Positions 11,081 to 23,400 are shown, counted from the stretch's first letter. The stretch: 64,000 nt of DNA from Sapria himalayana (GCA_029783825.1 JAREIK010000803.1:1-64000), one strand, 5' to 3'. Notes: generated by a model from the letters alone, not told the origin. Translations and numbers: made by a program.

Positions 11081-13340
11081 GCTTATTCTTATTTTTTTCA
11101 TATTTTTTTAATTCTTCTTATTCTTCTTATTTTTAATAATATTTTTATTGTTCTAATTCTTCTTATTCTTCTTATTCTTCTTATTCTTTTTATTCTTCTT
11201 ATACTTCTTATTATTAATCAACATATTCTTCTTATTTTTCATATTCTTCTAATTCTTTTTTTAATAATCTTCTTATTCTTTTTATTCTTCTTATTCTTCT
11301 TATAATTCTTATTGATCTTATTCTTCTTATTATTCTTATATTAGTATTTTTCTTATTGCTTTTAATCTTCTAATTCTTCTTATTATTCTTATTCTTCTTA
11401 TTTTTTTTTTCTTCTTATTCTTTTTATTTTTCTTATTCTTTTTATTTTTCTTATTCTTATTCTTTTTTATTTTTTTATTCTTCTTCTTATTCTTCTAATT
11501 CTTCTTATTCTACTTTTCTGCTTTTTCATCTTATTATTCTTATTATTCATATTCTTCTTATTCTTCTTATTCTTCTTATTCTTCTTATTCTTCTTATTCT
11601 TCATATTCTTCTTATTCTTCTTATTCTTCTTATTCTTCTTATTCTTCATATTCTTCTTATTCTTCTTATTCTGCTTATTCGTCTTATTATTCTTATTATT
11701 CATATTCTTATTCTTCTTATTCTTCTTATTCTTATTATACTTCTTATTTTTTATTCTTCTTATTCTTATTATACTTCTTATTTTTCGTATTCTTCTTATT
11801 TTTCGTATTCTTCTTATTCTTCTTATTTTCTTATTCTTCTTATTCTTCATATTCTTTTTGATCCTATTCTTCTTATTCTTCTTATTCTTATATTTCTTTT
11901 TTTCGTCTGCTTTTCTTATTATTCTTATTTTTTTATTCTTGTTTTTCTTCTTATTCTTCTTATTCTTCTTATTCTTCTTATTCTTCTTATTCTTCTTATT
12001 CTTATTATTCTTCTTATTATTCTTATTATTCTTATTATTCTTATTATTCTTATTCTTTTTATTCGTCTTATTCTTTTTATTCTCCTTATTCTTATTATTC
12101 ATTATTATTATTCCTTTTCTTTTTATTCTTTTTTACTTCTTATTCTTATTATTCTTCATTTTTCTGTTATTCTTCTTATTTATCTTATTCTTATTATTCT
12201 TCTTATTCTTGTTATTTTTAATCTCTTTAATATGTTTATTCTTCTTATTCTTCTAATTTTTTTATTCTTCTAATTTTTCTTATTCTTCTTATTCTTTTTA
12301 TTTTTCTTATTCTTCTTATTCTTCTTATTCTTCTTATTCTTCATTTTCTTCTTATCTTTCTTATTCTTCTTATTATACTTTTTCTTATTAGTATTCTTTT
12401 TCTTCTTATTATTCTTATTCTTCTAATTTCTTATTCTTCTTATTATTCTTGATCTTCATAATCTTCTCATTCTTCTTAATATTTTATTCTTATAATTTTT
12501 CTAATTCTTCTTATTCTTCTTATTATGCTTATACTTCTTATTCTTCTTATGCTCCTTATTCTTCTTATTCTTCTTATTATTCATATGCTTCTTATTCTTT
12601 ATATTCTTCTTATTCTTATTATTCTTTTTATTTCCTATTTTTATTTTTTTTCTAATTATTTTATTCTTATTATTCTACTTATTCTTCTTATTCTACTTAA
12701 TATTCTTATTATTCTTATTCTTCTCATTCTTCTTATTCTTCTTATTCTTCTTATTTTTTTATTCTAATTATTCTTATTTTTCTACTTATTCTACTTATTC
12801 TTCTTATTCTTATTAATCATCTTACTCTTCTTATTTTTCTTATTCTTCTTATTCTTCTTATTCTTCTTATTCTTCTTATTCTTCTAATTCTTCTAATTCT
12901 TCTTATTCTTCTTACTCTTCTTATTCTTCTTACTCTTCTTATTCTTCTTACCCTTCTTATTCTTCTTTCTCTTCTTATTCCTTTTACTCTTCTTATTCTT
13001 ATTACTCTTCTTATTCTTCTTACTCTTCTAATTCATCTTATTTTTCTTATTCTTCTTATTCTTCTTATTCTTCTTATTCTTCTTATTCTTCTTATTCTTC
13101 TTATTCTTCTTATTCTTCTTATTCTTCTTATTCTTCTTATTCTTCTTATGCTTCTGATTCTTCTTATTCTTATTATTCTCTTATTCTTATTATTCTTCTT
13201 ATTCTCCTTATTTTCTTTATTTTTTGATTCTTTTATTCTTATTATTCTTCTTATTTTCTTTTTTTTTCTGATTCTTTTATTCTTATTATTCTACTTATTC
13301 TTTTTATTCTACTTCTTATTCTTCTTTTTTTCTTTTTTTT
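11081..13340 (-). repeat. Microsatellite array 3; 3' tail of LINE A6
   Basis: About 2.26 kb. It contains one of the purest stretches of the 9-mer in the window (about 13,035-13,150) and a TTCTTACTC variant block (12,905-13,030), showing local homogenisation of sub-variants. The long Lys/Asn-rich minus-strand frame at 12,102-11,467 is an artefact of the repeat. Confidence 0.95.
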
Positions 13341-14394
13341 TTAAATTTTTGTTTTATTATTATAACCCTCTCTTTTGGCGTAGGAATACCATTTTTACAA
13401 ACTAAAGACTACCCTTTCCCCTTTTACATCCAGTTCTTAAAATAAAAAACAAGACAAGTTCTAGCCTATATTAATATTCAAATATATCATTCCCTAATAA
13501 TTTTATGCGTAATGTTGAATTTTGAATCTGATTTCCTACTAACCCTTTGGATGTTTTTTTACTCCTTCATTTTGCAACTTCTTGGCTCTTTTCCTGCTCC
13601 CCTCGTTTTGTTCTTCTCCTAGAGTTCCTTCATTTTCCTTCATTTTCCTTTGATCCTCCTCCCTCCGCAGCATAGTGAAGAGGCTGAACCAATCCCAAAG
13701 ATGAGCAGACTCCAAACAAACCGACCTACCAAACACCCCCATACACTCATAGCAGACTCAGACCACTACTTGCTGACTTTTTACAACACACCTATAGGCT
13801 GTTTACAGGATGCTCGGCAAGATGTCATTTGACATCAAATTGACCCAAAACAATGACTCACAGATACCGTTACTACATAACGATACAGACGCACAGCATA
13901 GACAAGTTACAGACATCATAAATGTCGATAGACCTTAGCAAAATCGCCTGTAAACAGGGTTACGCAACCGCTTGGCCTTGTTTTTTGTCCAACTCTAAAT
14001 CCTCCAGCCCTCTCAAGTCTGCAAAAAAGATACAGGAGATCTACACCTTTATATACTCATTACCTACACAGAATATTGGTATAGTCTAGCAAGACTATAT
14101 CAACATCTTCCCCTTTAAATCCTTCTCCCACCGGTTCATATCTTCAAAATTTCTGGATTGGCGTGTGCCTTATTGCCCTTTTGCTGTGGCTTATTTCTTT
14201 TCTATCTTTAGCTGCCACGTTATCCAGCTTTGAGGCCCTTGTTCTATCCTCTTTGTGCTTCTCTTCCTCGGCTTCTTGTGTGCTTGATGCTTCCTTTCCT
14301 ATCTACTTGAATTGCAGTAAACTGACTCCCTGACAAGAGTATAGCCCCCAAGCACTTACAGCCTAGACTGTAAGTGACCGACCCCCCGACTCAC
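13341..14394 (-). mobile_element. LINE copy A6, 5'-truncated 3' UTR fragment
   Basis: The 3' box lies at about 13,358-13,410 (minus strand: GGTATTCCTACGCCAAAAGA), followed by an A-rich stretch and array 3. The remaining roughly 1 kb is less AT-rich than its surroundings and non-coding; short open frames on both strands (13,539-13,832) overlap each other and have no family signature. The high-coordinate end at 14,394 meets array 4 directly. Confidence 0.7.
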
Positions 14395-15390
14395 CTTATT
14401 CTTCTTATTATTCTTATTTTTTTATTCTAATTATTTTTATTTTTCTTCTTATTCTTCTTATTATTCTATTTCTTATTATTCTTCTTAGTCTTCTTATTCT
14501 TCTTATTTTGCTTATTCTTCTTATTCTTTTATTCTTCTTTTTCTTCCTATTCATCTTATCCTTCTTATTCTTCTTATTTTTATTAATAATTCTTATTCTT
14601 CTTATTCTTATTATTCTTCTTATTTTTCGTATTCTTTTTATTCTTCTTATTATTCTTTTATTGTTATCATTCTTATTCTCCTAAATCTTCTTATTCTTCT
14701 TATTTTTCTTATTCTCCTTATTCTTCTTATTTTTCTTATTCTACTTATTTTTATTATAATTTTTATTCAAATTTTTATTCTTATTCTTCATATTCTTTTT
14801 ATTCTTCTTATTCTTCGTATTCTTTTTATTCTTCTTATTATTCTTATTTTTCTTTTTCTTCTTATTCTCTAAAATCTTTTTATTCTTCTTATTCTTCTTA
14901 TTGTTCTTATTCTACATATTATTCTTATTCTTCTTTTTCTTCTTATTTTTATCATTTTTATTATTCAAATTCTTCTTATTCTTCTTAATCTCCTTAATCT
15001 TTTTATTATTCTTATTCATCTAATTCTTCTAAGTCTACTAACCTTCTAATTCTTCGTATTCTTCTTATACTTCTTATTCTTCGAATTCTTTTTTTTTTCT
15101 ATTTCTTATTATTCTAATTAATTTTATTCTTCTAATTCTTCTTAACCTTTGTATTCTTCTTAGTATTCTTATTTCTTCTTATTCTTATTAGTCTTTTTAA
15201 TCTTCTTATTACTTTTATACTTCTTATTCTTTTTATTTTTCTTATTGTTCTTATTTTTTTTTTGTTCTTATTCTTCTTATTCTTTTCATTCTTTTTTATT
15301 CTTCTTATTCTTCTTATTTTTTTTATTCTCTTTAATCTTCTTAATATGTTTATTCTTCTTATTCTTCTAATTATTATTATTATTATTATT
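14395..15390 (-). repeat. Microsatellite array 4; 3' tail of LINE A7
   Basis: About 1.0 kb of diverged TTCTTATTC repeat. It ends at 15,370-15,390 in a pure (ATT)n block and then the A7 3' end. The (AAT)n next to the LINE on the minus strand suggests a simple A-rich tail from which the 9-mer grew. Confidence 0.9.
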
Positions 15391-17145
15391 ATTTCAAAGT
15401 TTATTTTATTAATTATAATAGCCATCTCTTTTGGCGGTGGAATACCATTGTTACAAGCTAATACTATTCCCTGCCCTTTTACACCCATATCAAAATTAAA
15501 GAAATAAAACAAACAATAATAAAATCTTATTTAATCTAAGATGCCTAAATTCTTAATTCATAAGAATCTCCTAGTTTTAGTTCCGATAGATTTAACAATA
15601 ATATCTGCCTAAATTTTCTGCCTGCCTTTTCTTTCATGTTTTTGATTGAAGTTTCCTTTATCTTTATGCATGAGCCTCTTGCCTTCTTGTGCTGCCATTA
15701 TTATCCTTTTTGTTGTTGTCCTGATATATATGTTTTATTTCTTCTGTGCTTTTGCGTAGAATCTGCCTATACTTTCCAAATTCACCTCTGTCTGCCTTTA
15801 AGTTCCTCCCTCCTGTTGTTTCACTCTGCCTTCAAATACTTCTTGCTATTGTTGTTTTTAACCCTAAGGCTCAAATACTTCTTGTGCTGTTGTCCTGATA
15901 TTATTGCACTTCTTCTATTTTCTGCCATGATCTTATTTACCCCATAGGGCTTCTTCTTATTCTCTGTTACACAACAAAGAATAACAGACAAACATAACAA
16001 GCTGCACTAGTCTTGCTTCTGTCTATGTGTTTTTATCAATCATTGTAGAATGGTTGATATTGGACTAGCTTCCCTGCACTTTTAAGAAATAGAACAAAAC
16101 ATTATACATTTATCACCTTCTTTCTTTTGTTGATTTAGCGGTACATTCATCACCACCCTATAAAATTTTTCTTATCATGATTTACACGACCAGGATGCTA
16201 AATCATACCAACTGCCATTATCCTGCATATTTCACATATCACCGCAAAGCATTGACTACATTTACATTGTCTCCCCTGTAGTTTCAAACTTCATCTAGAA
16301 GCATTATTTAGCAGTTTTAGCATCTATGTTACACAAAAAAACAAAAAAAAACAAAATCTTTTTCACTACTTCCATCTCTGTGACATTAACAAGATCTTCA
16401 TTCCATTAACTCTGGCACTTGCTCTTTCAAGAAAAACTAAACAATTTGTTGTTGCCTTCTGACAACAGCATGCATCATCCTCACTACCATTCATCCATAA
16501 ATTAACATAAAGTAAAACTATCAATAAATTCACTGTAAGGTCCCAAACAGAATCTGTTTAAGCATATCACAGGACTGGGATACTAAACACATTACACATG
16601 CAGAAAATTTTTAGAAATCCTACCATAATGTAGTTTAGAATCCTATCATGTGATCACATGTTCTTTAAATTTAACCTACCATGTCTATAGAGTTAAAGGT
16701 TAATTAATATACTAGCACTTTTTTACTTATATACTTCCTAAAAGATTCTTAGAATTAAGTGTTAACTTTCTGAATATAGGATATCCTATTCATCTAGTTT
16801 GTGTAACCTCTATATTTAGTGGGCATGTTTTGAGCATCAAAGACCTGATTTATTAATTTTTCACCTTCTTTAGCTAGTTTATCGGCTACTTAATTCACTT
16901 CTTTAAATATGTGCATAATACTGCAATTTAGCTCGTAAACCAATTGTATGATTCCTTCTATGTCATTTATATATTTCCAAAGCAATCTCTAACCTTTAAT
17001 AATACCTACTAACATACTTTAATCAGTTTGTATTTAAATGTTCTTTATTTTTCTATCTTTAATCCAGACAAAAGTGCCTGGATTTCTGACTGCATAGGAT
17101 TATTAGCTTTCAACTTCTTAGTAATTGCCCAAATCATCTTTCCAT
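15391..17145 (-). mobile_element. LINE copy A7, 3' part with RNase H domain and 3' UTR
   Basis: Longest of the 3' fragments next to the first pile. Seen: the 3' box at about 15,413-15,465 (minus strand: GGTATTCCACCGCCAAAAGA), about 1.3 kb of 3' UTR, and then an RNase H coding remnant. The high-coordinate end, about 17,145, is the start of a different repeat (CACTA remnant D), so the 5' part of this LINE is missing. Confidence 0.8.
16790..17145 (-). pseudogene. LINE A7 ORF2 C-terminus: RNase H domain (broken)
   Basis: Some plant L1 LINEs have a C-terminal RNase H that removes the RNA strand after reverse transcription. Seen on the minus strand: a segment with N-P-M-Q-S-E-I-Q (near 17,095), a Q-T-D-like segment followed by a WKYINDIEGII-like stretch (near 16,980), and IMHIF(K)EVN with ADKLAKE (16,925-16,870), the usual RNase H C-terminal helix pattern. 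Frameshifts and stops interrupt it. The same pattern occurs in copy A3. Confidence 0.7.
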
Positions 17146-19035
17146 CTAATAACATGCTTTTACATACCTATAATAGGCTAAAACTCTACCCAAAAAATTC
17201 GGATAAACACAAATAAATTCACAGATATATAAAAATAGTTATTATAGACATGAATAACCACAAATTAAAGTTGATTGTCATTCAGCTTCAACAAAAATTT
17301 AATTAAATAATTTAATATTTTTATATTAAATTGAATAAAAACAGAACTATAAATGAAAATTTTAAATTAAACAAAAAAAAATTATTTAATAACTTATTCT
17401 AATACAATATTTTAAATAAATAAAACAAAAAATAACAAAATTATATTACATCTTATTAATCAATGCATCTACTCGACTGTGCATAAAGTATAATCTATCC
17501 ACGTATTAACATTGCTTTCTCTCCCTCTGCTCCTCCAATCACCAACTTTATGCTGTGAAAAAATTGTCTGGGTCATGGTGCTTCATGTCTATTGAAAATT
17601 TCCTTCACTTATACAAGCTTTGTATTGGAAACAATGTGGCACCATATCTGTAAGAAATTTAAACCACACAATCAAATCAAAATAATTTAAAAAAAACTAT
17701 GTTTTGATAAATATAAATTACTGTAGTAAATGCATACATATATACTCAGTATATATGTACATAAAATACTGTAGTATTATATGTACGTATATATTGACTA
17801 TATACGTATGTAAATACCATATTTGTTGCCGTTGGTGCTGTTCCCACTATCCCTGCTGCTCCTGCCATTGCCCATGTCACTGTCGCTGCTACAGGTGCTG
17901 TTGTAGTGGCTATCGGTGATGACATTACTGTCGGTGCTACCGGTGCCACTACCCCTACCACTACCACTACTACCTCTACTGCCGATGCTACCATTGCTAC
18001 CAGTGCCGCTGCCACTGGTGTTACCGTTGCTGCTGCCGCTGCCCTGGATACCACCACTACCCCACTACCGCCGCTGCCACAACTACACCACTACCACTGC
18101 TACATCGCTGCCGTTGATGCTGCCACTGCCTCCGCTACAACCTGCTGCCACTGATGCCGCCATTGCTGCTGCCACCACAGCCACTAACGCCACTGCCACT
18201 GTTGTCGCCGCTGCTCCCACTACTTCTGCAGCCACTACCGCCACCTCTGCCACTGTCGCTGCTACCTTCACTGTCGATGCTGCCACTGCTATCACTGCCG
18301 CTGCTACCACTACAAATAATATGCTTTTACATATCTATAATAGGCTAAAACTCTGCCCAAAAAATTTGAAGACACACAAACATATTCACAGATATATAAA
18401 AATAGTTATTATAGACATGAACAAACACATATTAAAGTTGATTGTCATATAGCTTCAACAAAAAATTAATTAATATTTTTATATTTTTATATTAAATTGA
18501 ATAAAAATAGAAACTATAAATGAAAATTTTAAATTAAACAAAAAAATCTTTTAATAACTTATTATAATACAATATTTTAAATAACTAAAACAAAAAAATA
18601 ACAAAATTATATTACATCTTTTTAATCAATGTATCTACTGACTGTGCATAAACTATGATCTATCTATTCATACATTGATGTTGCTTTCTCTTTCTCTACT
18701 CCTCCGATCACTTTCTACTGCAAAAAAGTTGTCCGAGTCATGGTGCGTAATATCTATTGAAAAATTCTTTCACTTATACAAGCTTCGAATAGGAAACAAT
18801 GCGGTACCATATCTGTAAGAAATTTAAACAACTCAATAAAATCAAAATAAATAAAAAAAACTATATTTTGATAGATATATATTACCACAGTAAATATGTA
18901 CCATATATACAGTATATGTACATATAAACTCTAGTATTATGCGTACATATATGCTGAGTACATGTATACGTAGTATATATGTACATAAAATACTATAGTA
19001 TTATATGTACGTATATACTGTTTATACGTACATAT
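17146..19035 (+). repeat. Direct duplication of a 0.7 kb AT-rich repeat unit
   Basis: Unit 1 starts near 17,146 (AACATGCTTTTACATACCTA) and unit 2 near 18,317 (AATATGCTTTTACATATCTA). Both run through TTAGACATGAA-like, TACATCTTATTAATCAATG-like and TACAAGCTT segments and end in TATA/TACGTA-rich sequence. Unit 1 is followed by a GC-rich tract of about 490 bp, while unit 2 ends without it near 19,035. A third copy lies inverted at 33,821-34,440. Confidence 0.85.
17820..18312. repeat. GC-rich imperfect trinucleotide tract (GCY/ACY)n
   Basis: About 490 bp of degenerate triplets such as GCTGCCACT, ACCACTACC and GCCGCTGCT, a striking GC island in AT-rich DNA. It is open in several frames on both strands (Ala/Thr/Pro-rich one way, Val/Ala-rich the other), which is what triplet repeats produce; no start, domain or codon bias favours one of them. 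A shorter inverse copy is at 33,594-33,820, in the matching place in element E. Confidence 0.85.
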
Positions 19036-19439
19036 TTTGGCGGCAAGAATCTTTGTTAATGTATTTTTTAAAAAATTATCTATATTCATGATTTATTTAT
19101 AATAATAATTAAAAACAAATATATTATTCTGAGAATTAATGAATTGTTTGATTTGTTGTATATAATAAAGCATTATGTAAAATTGATTTGTGATCTAATT
19201 ATCATGAAATAAAAAATTAAAAAAATCTTCTTTTATGAAACATGTGCCAAAATATAAAACACATATAAGTGATCAATATTTAATGTCAAAATGGGGGATG
19301 TCTACTCCCCATTTTTTGTCAAAAAAAGAAGCATAAACTCCTTTTTTTGTTTTATTATTTTTCTAGCATAGATCAACATATAATAAGCATTGAGATTTCA
19401 AAAGTATATATTTATTACATTCACCTAATTCATAGTGAA

Positions 19440-20620
19440 GAAGAGAGGAAAAGAGAAGAGCCCATTATATAGTAAGCATGTGCCGAACAATGTAAATTTT
19501 GTGTTTCATTTAATTAATATATATTTGTTCTCTTTCATAAATCTAACAAATAGGAAATCAAGTTATTCTCAACAATTAGTATTGGAGGTTTAGGTTGTGC
19601 ATTATGATGCCCAATTAAGTGAAGTTACTATTGATGATAATAATGAATTTAATAGATAGTAAAAATTTTGCAACAATCTCAGCATGTCAAAAGCGGTTCT
19701 CAATTCTCATACGCAGTGTTTTGCAAGAATTATCTAGAAGAAGTCATATTTTGTAGACAGTAATGACTGCATATGAGGAAAAGTGAAAATAAAAAAAATC
19801 TATGGAATGAAATTTGGATTATAGAAATTATTGATGGAGGAATATATATACTAAAAAATCTATATCAACCTCTTCTGAGGAAGAAGATAGAGTCTGTGAA
19901 GAAAGAAGAGCACATATTAGCACTTGAATTCATCTGAAATATGATATCTTACCAACTTACTTTCAATATAAAAAATGAGAAGAGCATAGTAAGGCTTACG
20001 AATGCACTTGCTAGTATATACGAAAAACTAATTGATGCTAAAAAGTGCACATGATGAGGTGTTTTTTCAATATGAAGTTGACATAAAGCACATCAATGTC
20101 CCAACAACTCAATGAAGTCAACACAATCACAACCCAATTAAGTTTGTTTGGTATTGAAGTCAATGATGAAGTATGTTGATACTTACTGTGTTCTTTATCA
20201 AAAATTAACATATTACAATTATAGTTGTGCATAGTTATCAAGAACTAATAAATTGAAATTCGATGATGTTCATGATCTAATTTTCAGCAAGGAGATTCAA
20301 CAGAAATAGACAAGTGAAACATCAATCTCTTTAGAATTATATACAAAGTTAATTGAAAGAAATTTAACCAAGAGAAAACGTCAAAGTAAATCAAAAAACA
20401 AGAAGTCTAAATCTAAGAATCATTGTAATTATAATAGCTCAAATACCATTAAGTATTGAAATTATAGAGAGACAAGACACTATAAAAATCAATGCAAGTG
20501 TTAGTTATTTTATAGCACAGTAAAATGTATCACGAGTATATGAGTTTAACAAGTAATAAAGTTAACTCTGAATCTGGATTATCATTTCATAGATATTAAT
20601 TATTTGGATTAATGATCAAA
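19440..20620 (+). pseudogene. Ty1/copia gag relic
   Basis: Copia gag forms the virus-like particle of LTR retrotransposons. Seen: around 20,085-20,175 a plus-strand frame reads LNEVNTITTQLSLFGIEVND, the typical copia gag helix region, preceded by a segment resembling a YEKL motif (about 20,020). At about 20,440-20,497 lies a degenerate zinc knuckle: in N-Y-R-E-T-R-H-Y-K-N-Q-C the CCHC spacing is kept but cysteines are lost. A Lys/Ser-rich stretch precedes it, as usual. Many stops are present. LTRs, protease, integrase and RT are not recognisable; the strand is clear. Confidence 0.65.
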
Positions 20621-21689
20621 GTTTTTTCATTATCTAAGCTTACAATAAGTAAATAGTTTCTAGTGTTTACTCAAGTAAATAATTCTAGGTTAGCTTACAA
20701 TAAGTAAATAGTATCAAGTCCATGGGTATAGAATTTATGAGTTAATGGCTATAGCGGTGATAAAATATGTGACATCTACTAATCCATATTGGTGGAACTT
20801 CTCAAACCCATCAAAAAGTCTTGGCATCAATTAATGTAGGAAATAATGTATGTCAGTTGAGCTGGATATCGTATATATTTTTATCCAGTATGAATCATAT
20901 TGATAGTCAATGCTAGGGTATTTATAAGGGAGCCTATTCGGCATTTAATTAAACAAAGTAATTAAAGTATAGTCAAATATATACATGTTTTTAAATTTCA
21001 TGTAAATTAGTATCAGTATACATAAAGTTTATTACATTTTATTTAAACTAATTGAAAATTGGTCAATAAATGTTTACAGATATTAATTTGACATTAACAG
21101 ATATTAAATACACTCTTACATTTTATAAGAGTGTGTTTTTTACCTATACATAAAGCCATGTATAAAATATAGTTTACAATATTAATTTAATAATACTTAT
21201 TGGGTAGGCACGACATTATGGAATAATAGATATTTTCATAATGCAAATTTATTAGACGTGTATTTCATAATGATGACTTACAAATTTCAAATATACATTA
21301 TTAAAAGCCTATCATAAAGTTAGAATAACTTTATTTGTGCAAAATATGTATATAATGTTATATGTATAATACTAATTATATTTGAAATACATGACAAGTA
21401 TATTGAATGTATTATATATAAAATTATGAAATATATATATATATAAAGTTATATTAAATATATGTTGTTATATTTATATATAGTTGTGTTTAAGTATACT
21501 ATTTTTATAGTTATAGATATAATAAAATACACTTATATATTTATGCGTATACACACTACCTAACACAAAACACTCATTTTGTGATTAAACTAAGATATAT
21601 AGAATATGGTTGAGTGAAAATTATATATAGTTCCAAAATATTTATATTTTTAATTATAAAAACATTAAATCAATAATATAATATATATA
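20621..21689. other. AT-rich stretch, nothing recognised
   Basis: Low-complexity AT-rich DNA with short TATA runs (for example 21,430-21,445). A direct repeat around CTTACAATAAGTAAATAGT occurs twice (about 20,638 and 20,694). No coding or element signature is visible. Confidence 0.6.
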
Positions 21690-22831
21690 TATATATAATA
21701 CAAAAAAGACTCATTTATTTTATTTACTATCAAAATTTGTTTGACTAAATTAATGTGCATGTTGCAAGGTACACATGAAAAATATACACCTTACAATTTT
21801 TTATTATAATATTAATTAAACAATAAATATATAAACAATTTTAAAAATTATATGTTTAGCCTTATAAAAAAATTATCAAATAGCTACAAAATTAATAAAC
21901 TTCATATAATAAGACATATATGAAAAGATGATTTGTCTTCTAGCCACCCTCCTAAGAGTTATAAAATACTCTTAATGTTAAAAAATATAATAACATTTAT
22001 ATTTTATAGTTATAAATTTTTAAGAATTCATCATATTAATTTTTATGAAGATAATATGTAATAATTTTAAAGGCATAAAATTTTATATTATTTGATATCA
22101 TTTTTTTAAAATTCAAAAAATTACTTAAACTGATAAGATAATTAAAAAAGTAATATTAATTATTTTAATAAAGACTGAATGTTAAAAGCTAAAAGAAAAT
22201 ATATTACTTAATTGTTTAATTCTGATAAATTTTAGTAGGGGCAAACATCTATGTAATTATTTTTAAATATTAATTTATTTTCTTTTAACTTTAATTAAAA
22301 TATTTACTTTTTTATTATATTTCAAAATTTTCAAATTTTGTATTAATTATTTGTTTTAAAGTTTCCTATAATCATAAATTTTTTTATACTAATAATAATA
22401 TCAATATTTACTAGTTTATTCATCAATTCAGATATTTTCGAAAATATTTTATATTTTATCATATAATGAATTAATTTACATTTATATTAGTAGAAATTTT
22501 AATGTATGTTAATTTAATTTTTAAAATATCAAAATAAATTAATAATTATTGAATTAATTTTTTAATGTTACTTTAATACAAATTTTTAAGTTTCTTAATT
22601 AAAAATTTAGAACAATTTTTTGTATACTTTTTAAAAAAATTAATACATCATAAAAATAGTAATTTTAGTCCTCATTAATATAATTTTTTTTGTATTTTTA
22701 TATTTTTTAAATTATTTATTTATAATATCATTTTATGATTTTAGGAGGAGAATGTAACTTTTAAGGATTGCTCATCTATAGACCATTAACATACATTTAA
22801 TAAACAAAATTAAATAAAATATTAAAACTAA
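21690..22831 (+). repeat. AT-rich CACTA subterminal block, copy 1 (left arm of inverted pair)
   Basis: Shares ordered landmarks with 23,400-24,545 (reverse complement) and 41,780-42,850 (same strand): GACTCATTT, AAGAGTTATAAA, ATAAATTTTTAAGAATTCAT, GGCATAAAATTTTATATT, AAATTTTAGTAGGGGCAAA and CTATAGACCAT. It ends in ATATTAAAACTAA at the E insertion point; the homologous sequence resumes after E at 34,859. Confidence 0.8.
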
Positions 22832-23400
22832 CACTATAAGAAAATGTATATTTAGCTAGAAAATTTTGCTAGGGATTAATCCCTAGCTAAATTGTGAGGG
22901 ATTAGCTAAGGAATAGCAAGGGATCTACGACAAATAAAAATTCGCGCGCAATGGATTAGTGATGGAAAATTTTCATAAGTTCCGCTTAAGGAAAGCGGGA
23001 AATTTAGACGAATTAGCGACAGAAAATTTTGTACGTTCCGCTCAAGAAAATGGGGAATTTAGCGACGGATTAGCGAAGAAAATTTTTGTAAGTTCCGCTC
23101 AAGAAAATCGGGGAATTTAGCGATAGAATATTCCTAGCTAATAAAATTTTGAACTTAGCGATGATTAGTGACGAATATTTCTAGCTAATAAAATCATGAA
23201 CTTAGCGACGTAATTAGTGACTGATTTTCTCTCGCTAATAAAATTCATAATTTAGCAATGTAATTAGCGACGATTTTCTCTAGCTAATAAAATCCGTACT
23301 TTAGCTACGAAATTAGCAATGTATTTTTCCTAGCTAATAAAATCCGTAATTTAGCGATGGAATTTTTCTAGATATTTGGGTCGGGATAATTTCCATCTCT
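22832..23400 (+). repeat. Left terminal and subterminal repeats of CACTA E
   Basis: After the terminal CACTATAAGAAAAT come AATCCCTAGCTAAATTG, TTCCGCTCAAGAAAATGGGG-type units (about 23,035 and 23,095) and then five or so units of roughly 60 bp ending in CTAGCTAATAAAATC. Such arrays are the transposase-binding region of CACTA elements; binding here is inferred. Confidence 0.8.

Larger units (their letters stand above)
17146..22831 (-). mobile_element. CACTA remnant D, left portion (reversed relative of element E)
   Basis: Inference from shared repeats. 17,146-17,820 plus the GC-rich tract to 18,312 are the reverse complement of the region just inside E's right end (33,594-34,440). 21,690-22,831 is an AT-rich block that in E lies just inside the left end. 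Both blocks lie here in the orientation opposite to E, so they fit one minus-oriented relative of E whose 5' end is at 38,164 and into which E inserted at 22,831/34,859. The 3' terminus is missing; LINE A7 starts at about 17,145. No transposase is visible. Interior 19,040-21,690 includes a copia gag relic. Confidence 0.5.

Noticed and set aside
11467..12102. A 211-residue Lys/Asn-rich open frame, and many Leu/Ile/Phe/Ser/Tyr-rich ones over the arrays (for example 7,808-8,182, 48,475-49,521)
   Set aside because: They follow from translating a 9-bp repeat that lacks stops in several frames; no start context, domain or unique sequence supports a gene.
15636..15947. Cys/Leu/Phe-rich 103-residue open frame resembling a membrane protein
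   Set aside because: It lies in the diverged 3' UTR of LINE A7 on the non-coding strand, in a short T-rich repeat; no family signature.
17916..18452. A 178-residue Pro/Leu/Ala/Thr-rich open frame and overlapping ones on both strands
   Set aside because: They come from the GC-rich triplet tract; several overlapping frames are open at once and the frame runs on into AT-rich repeat DNA.
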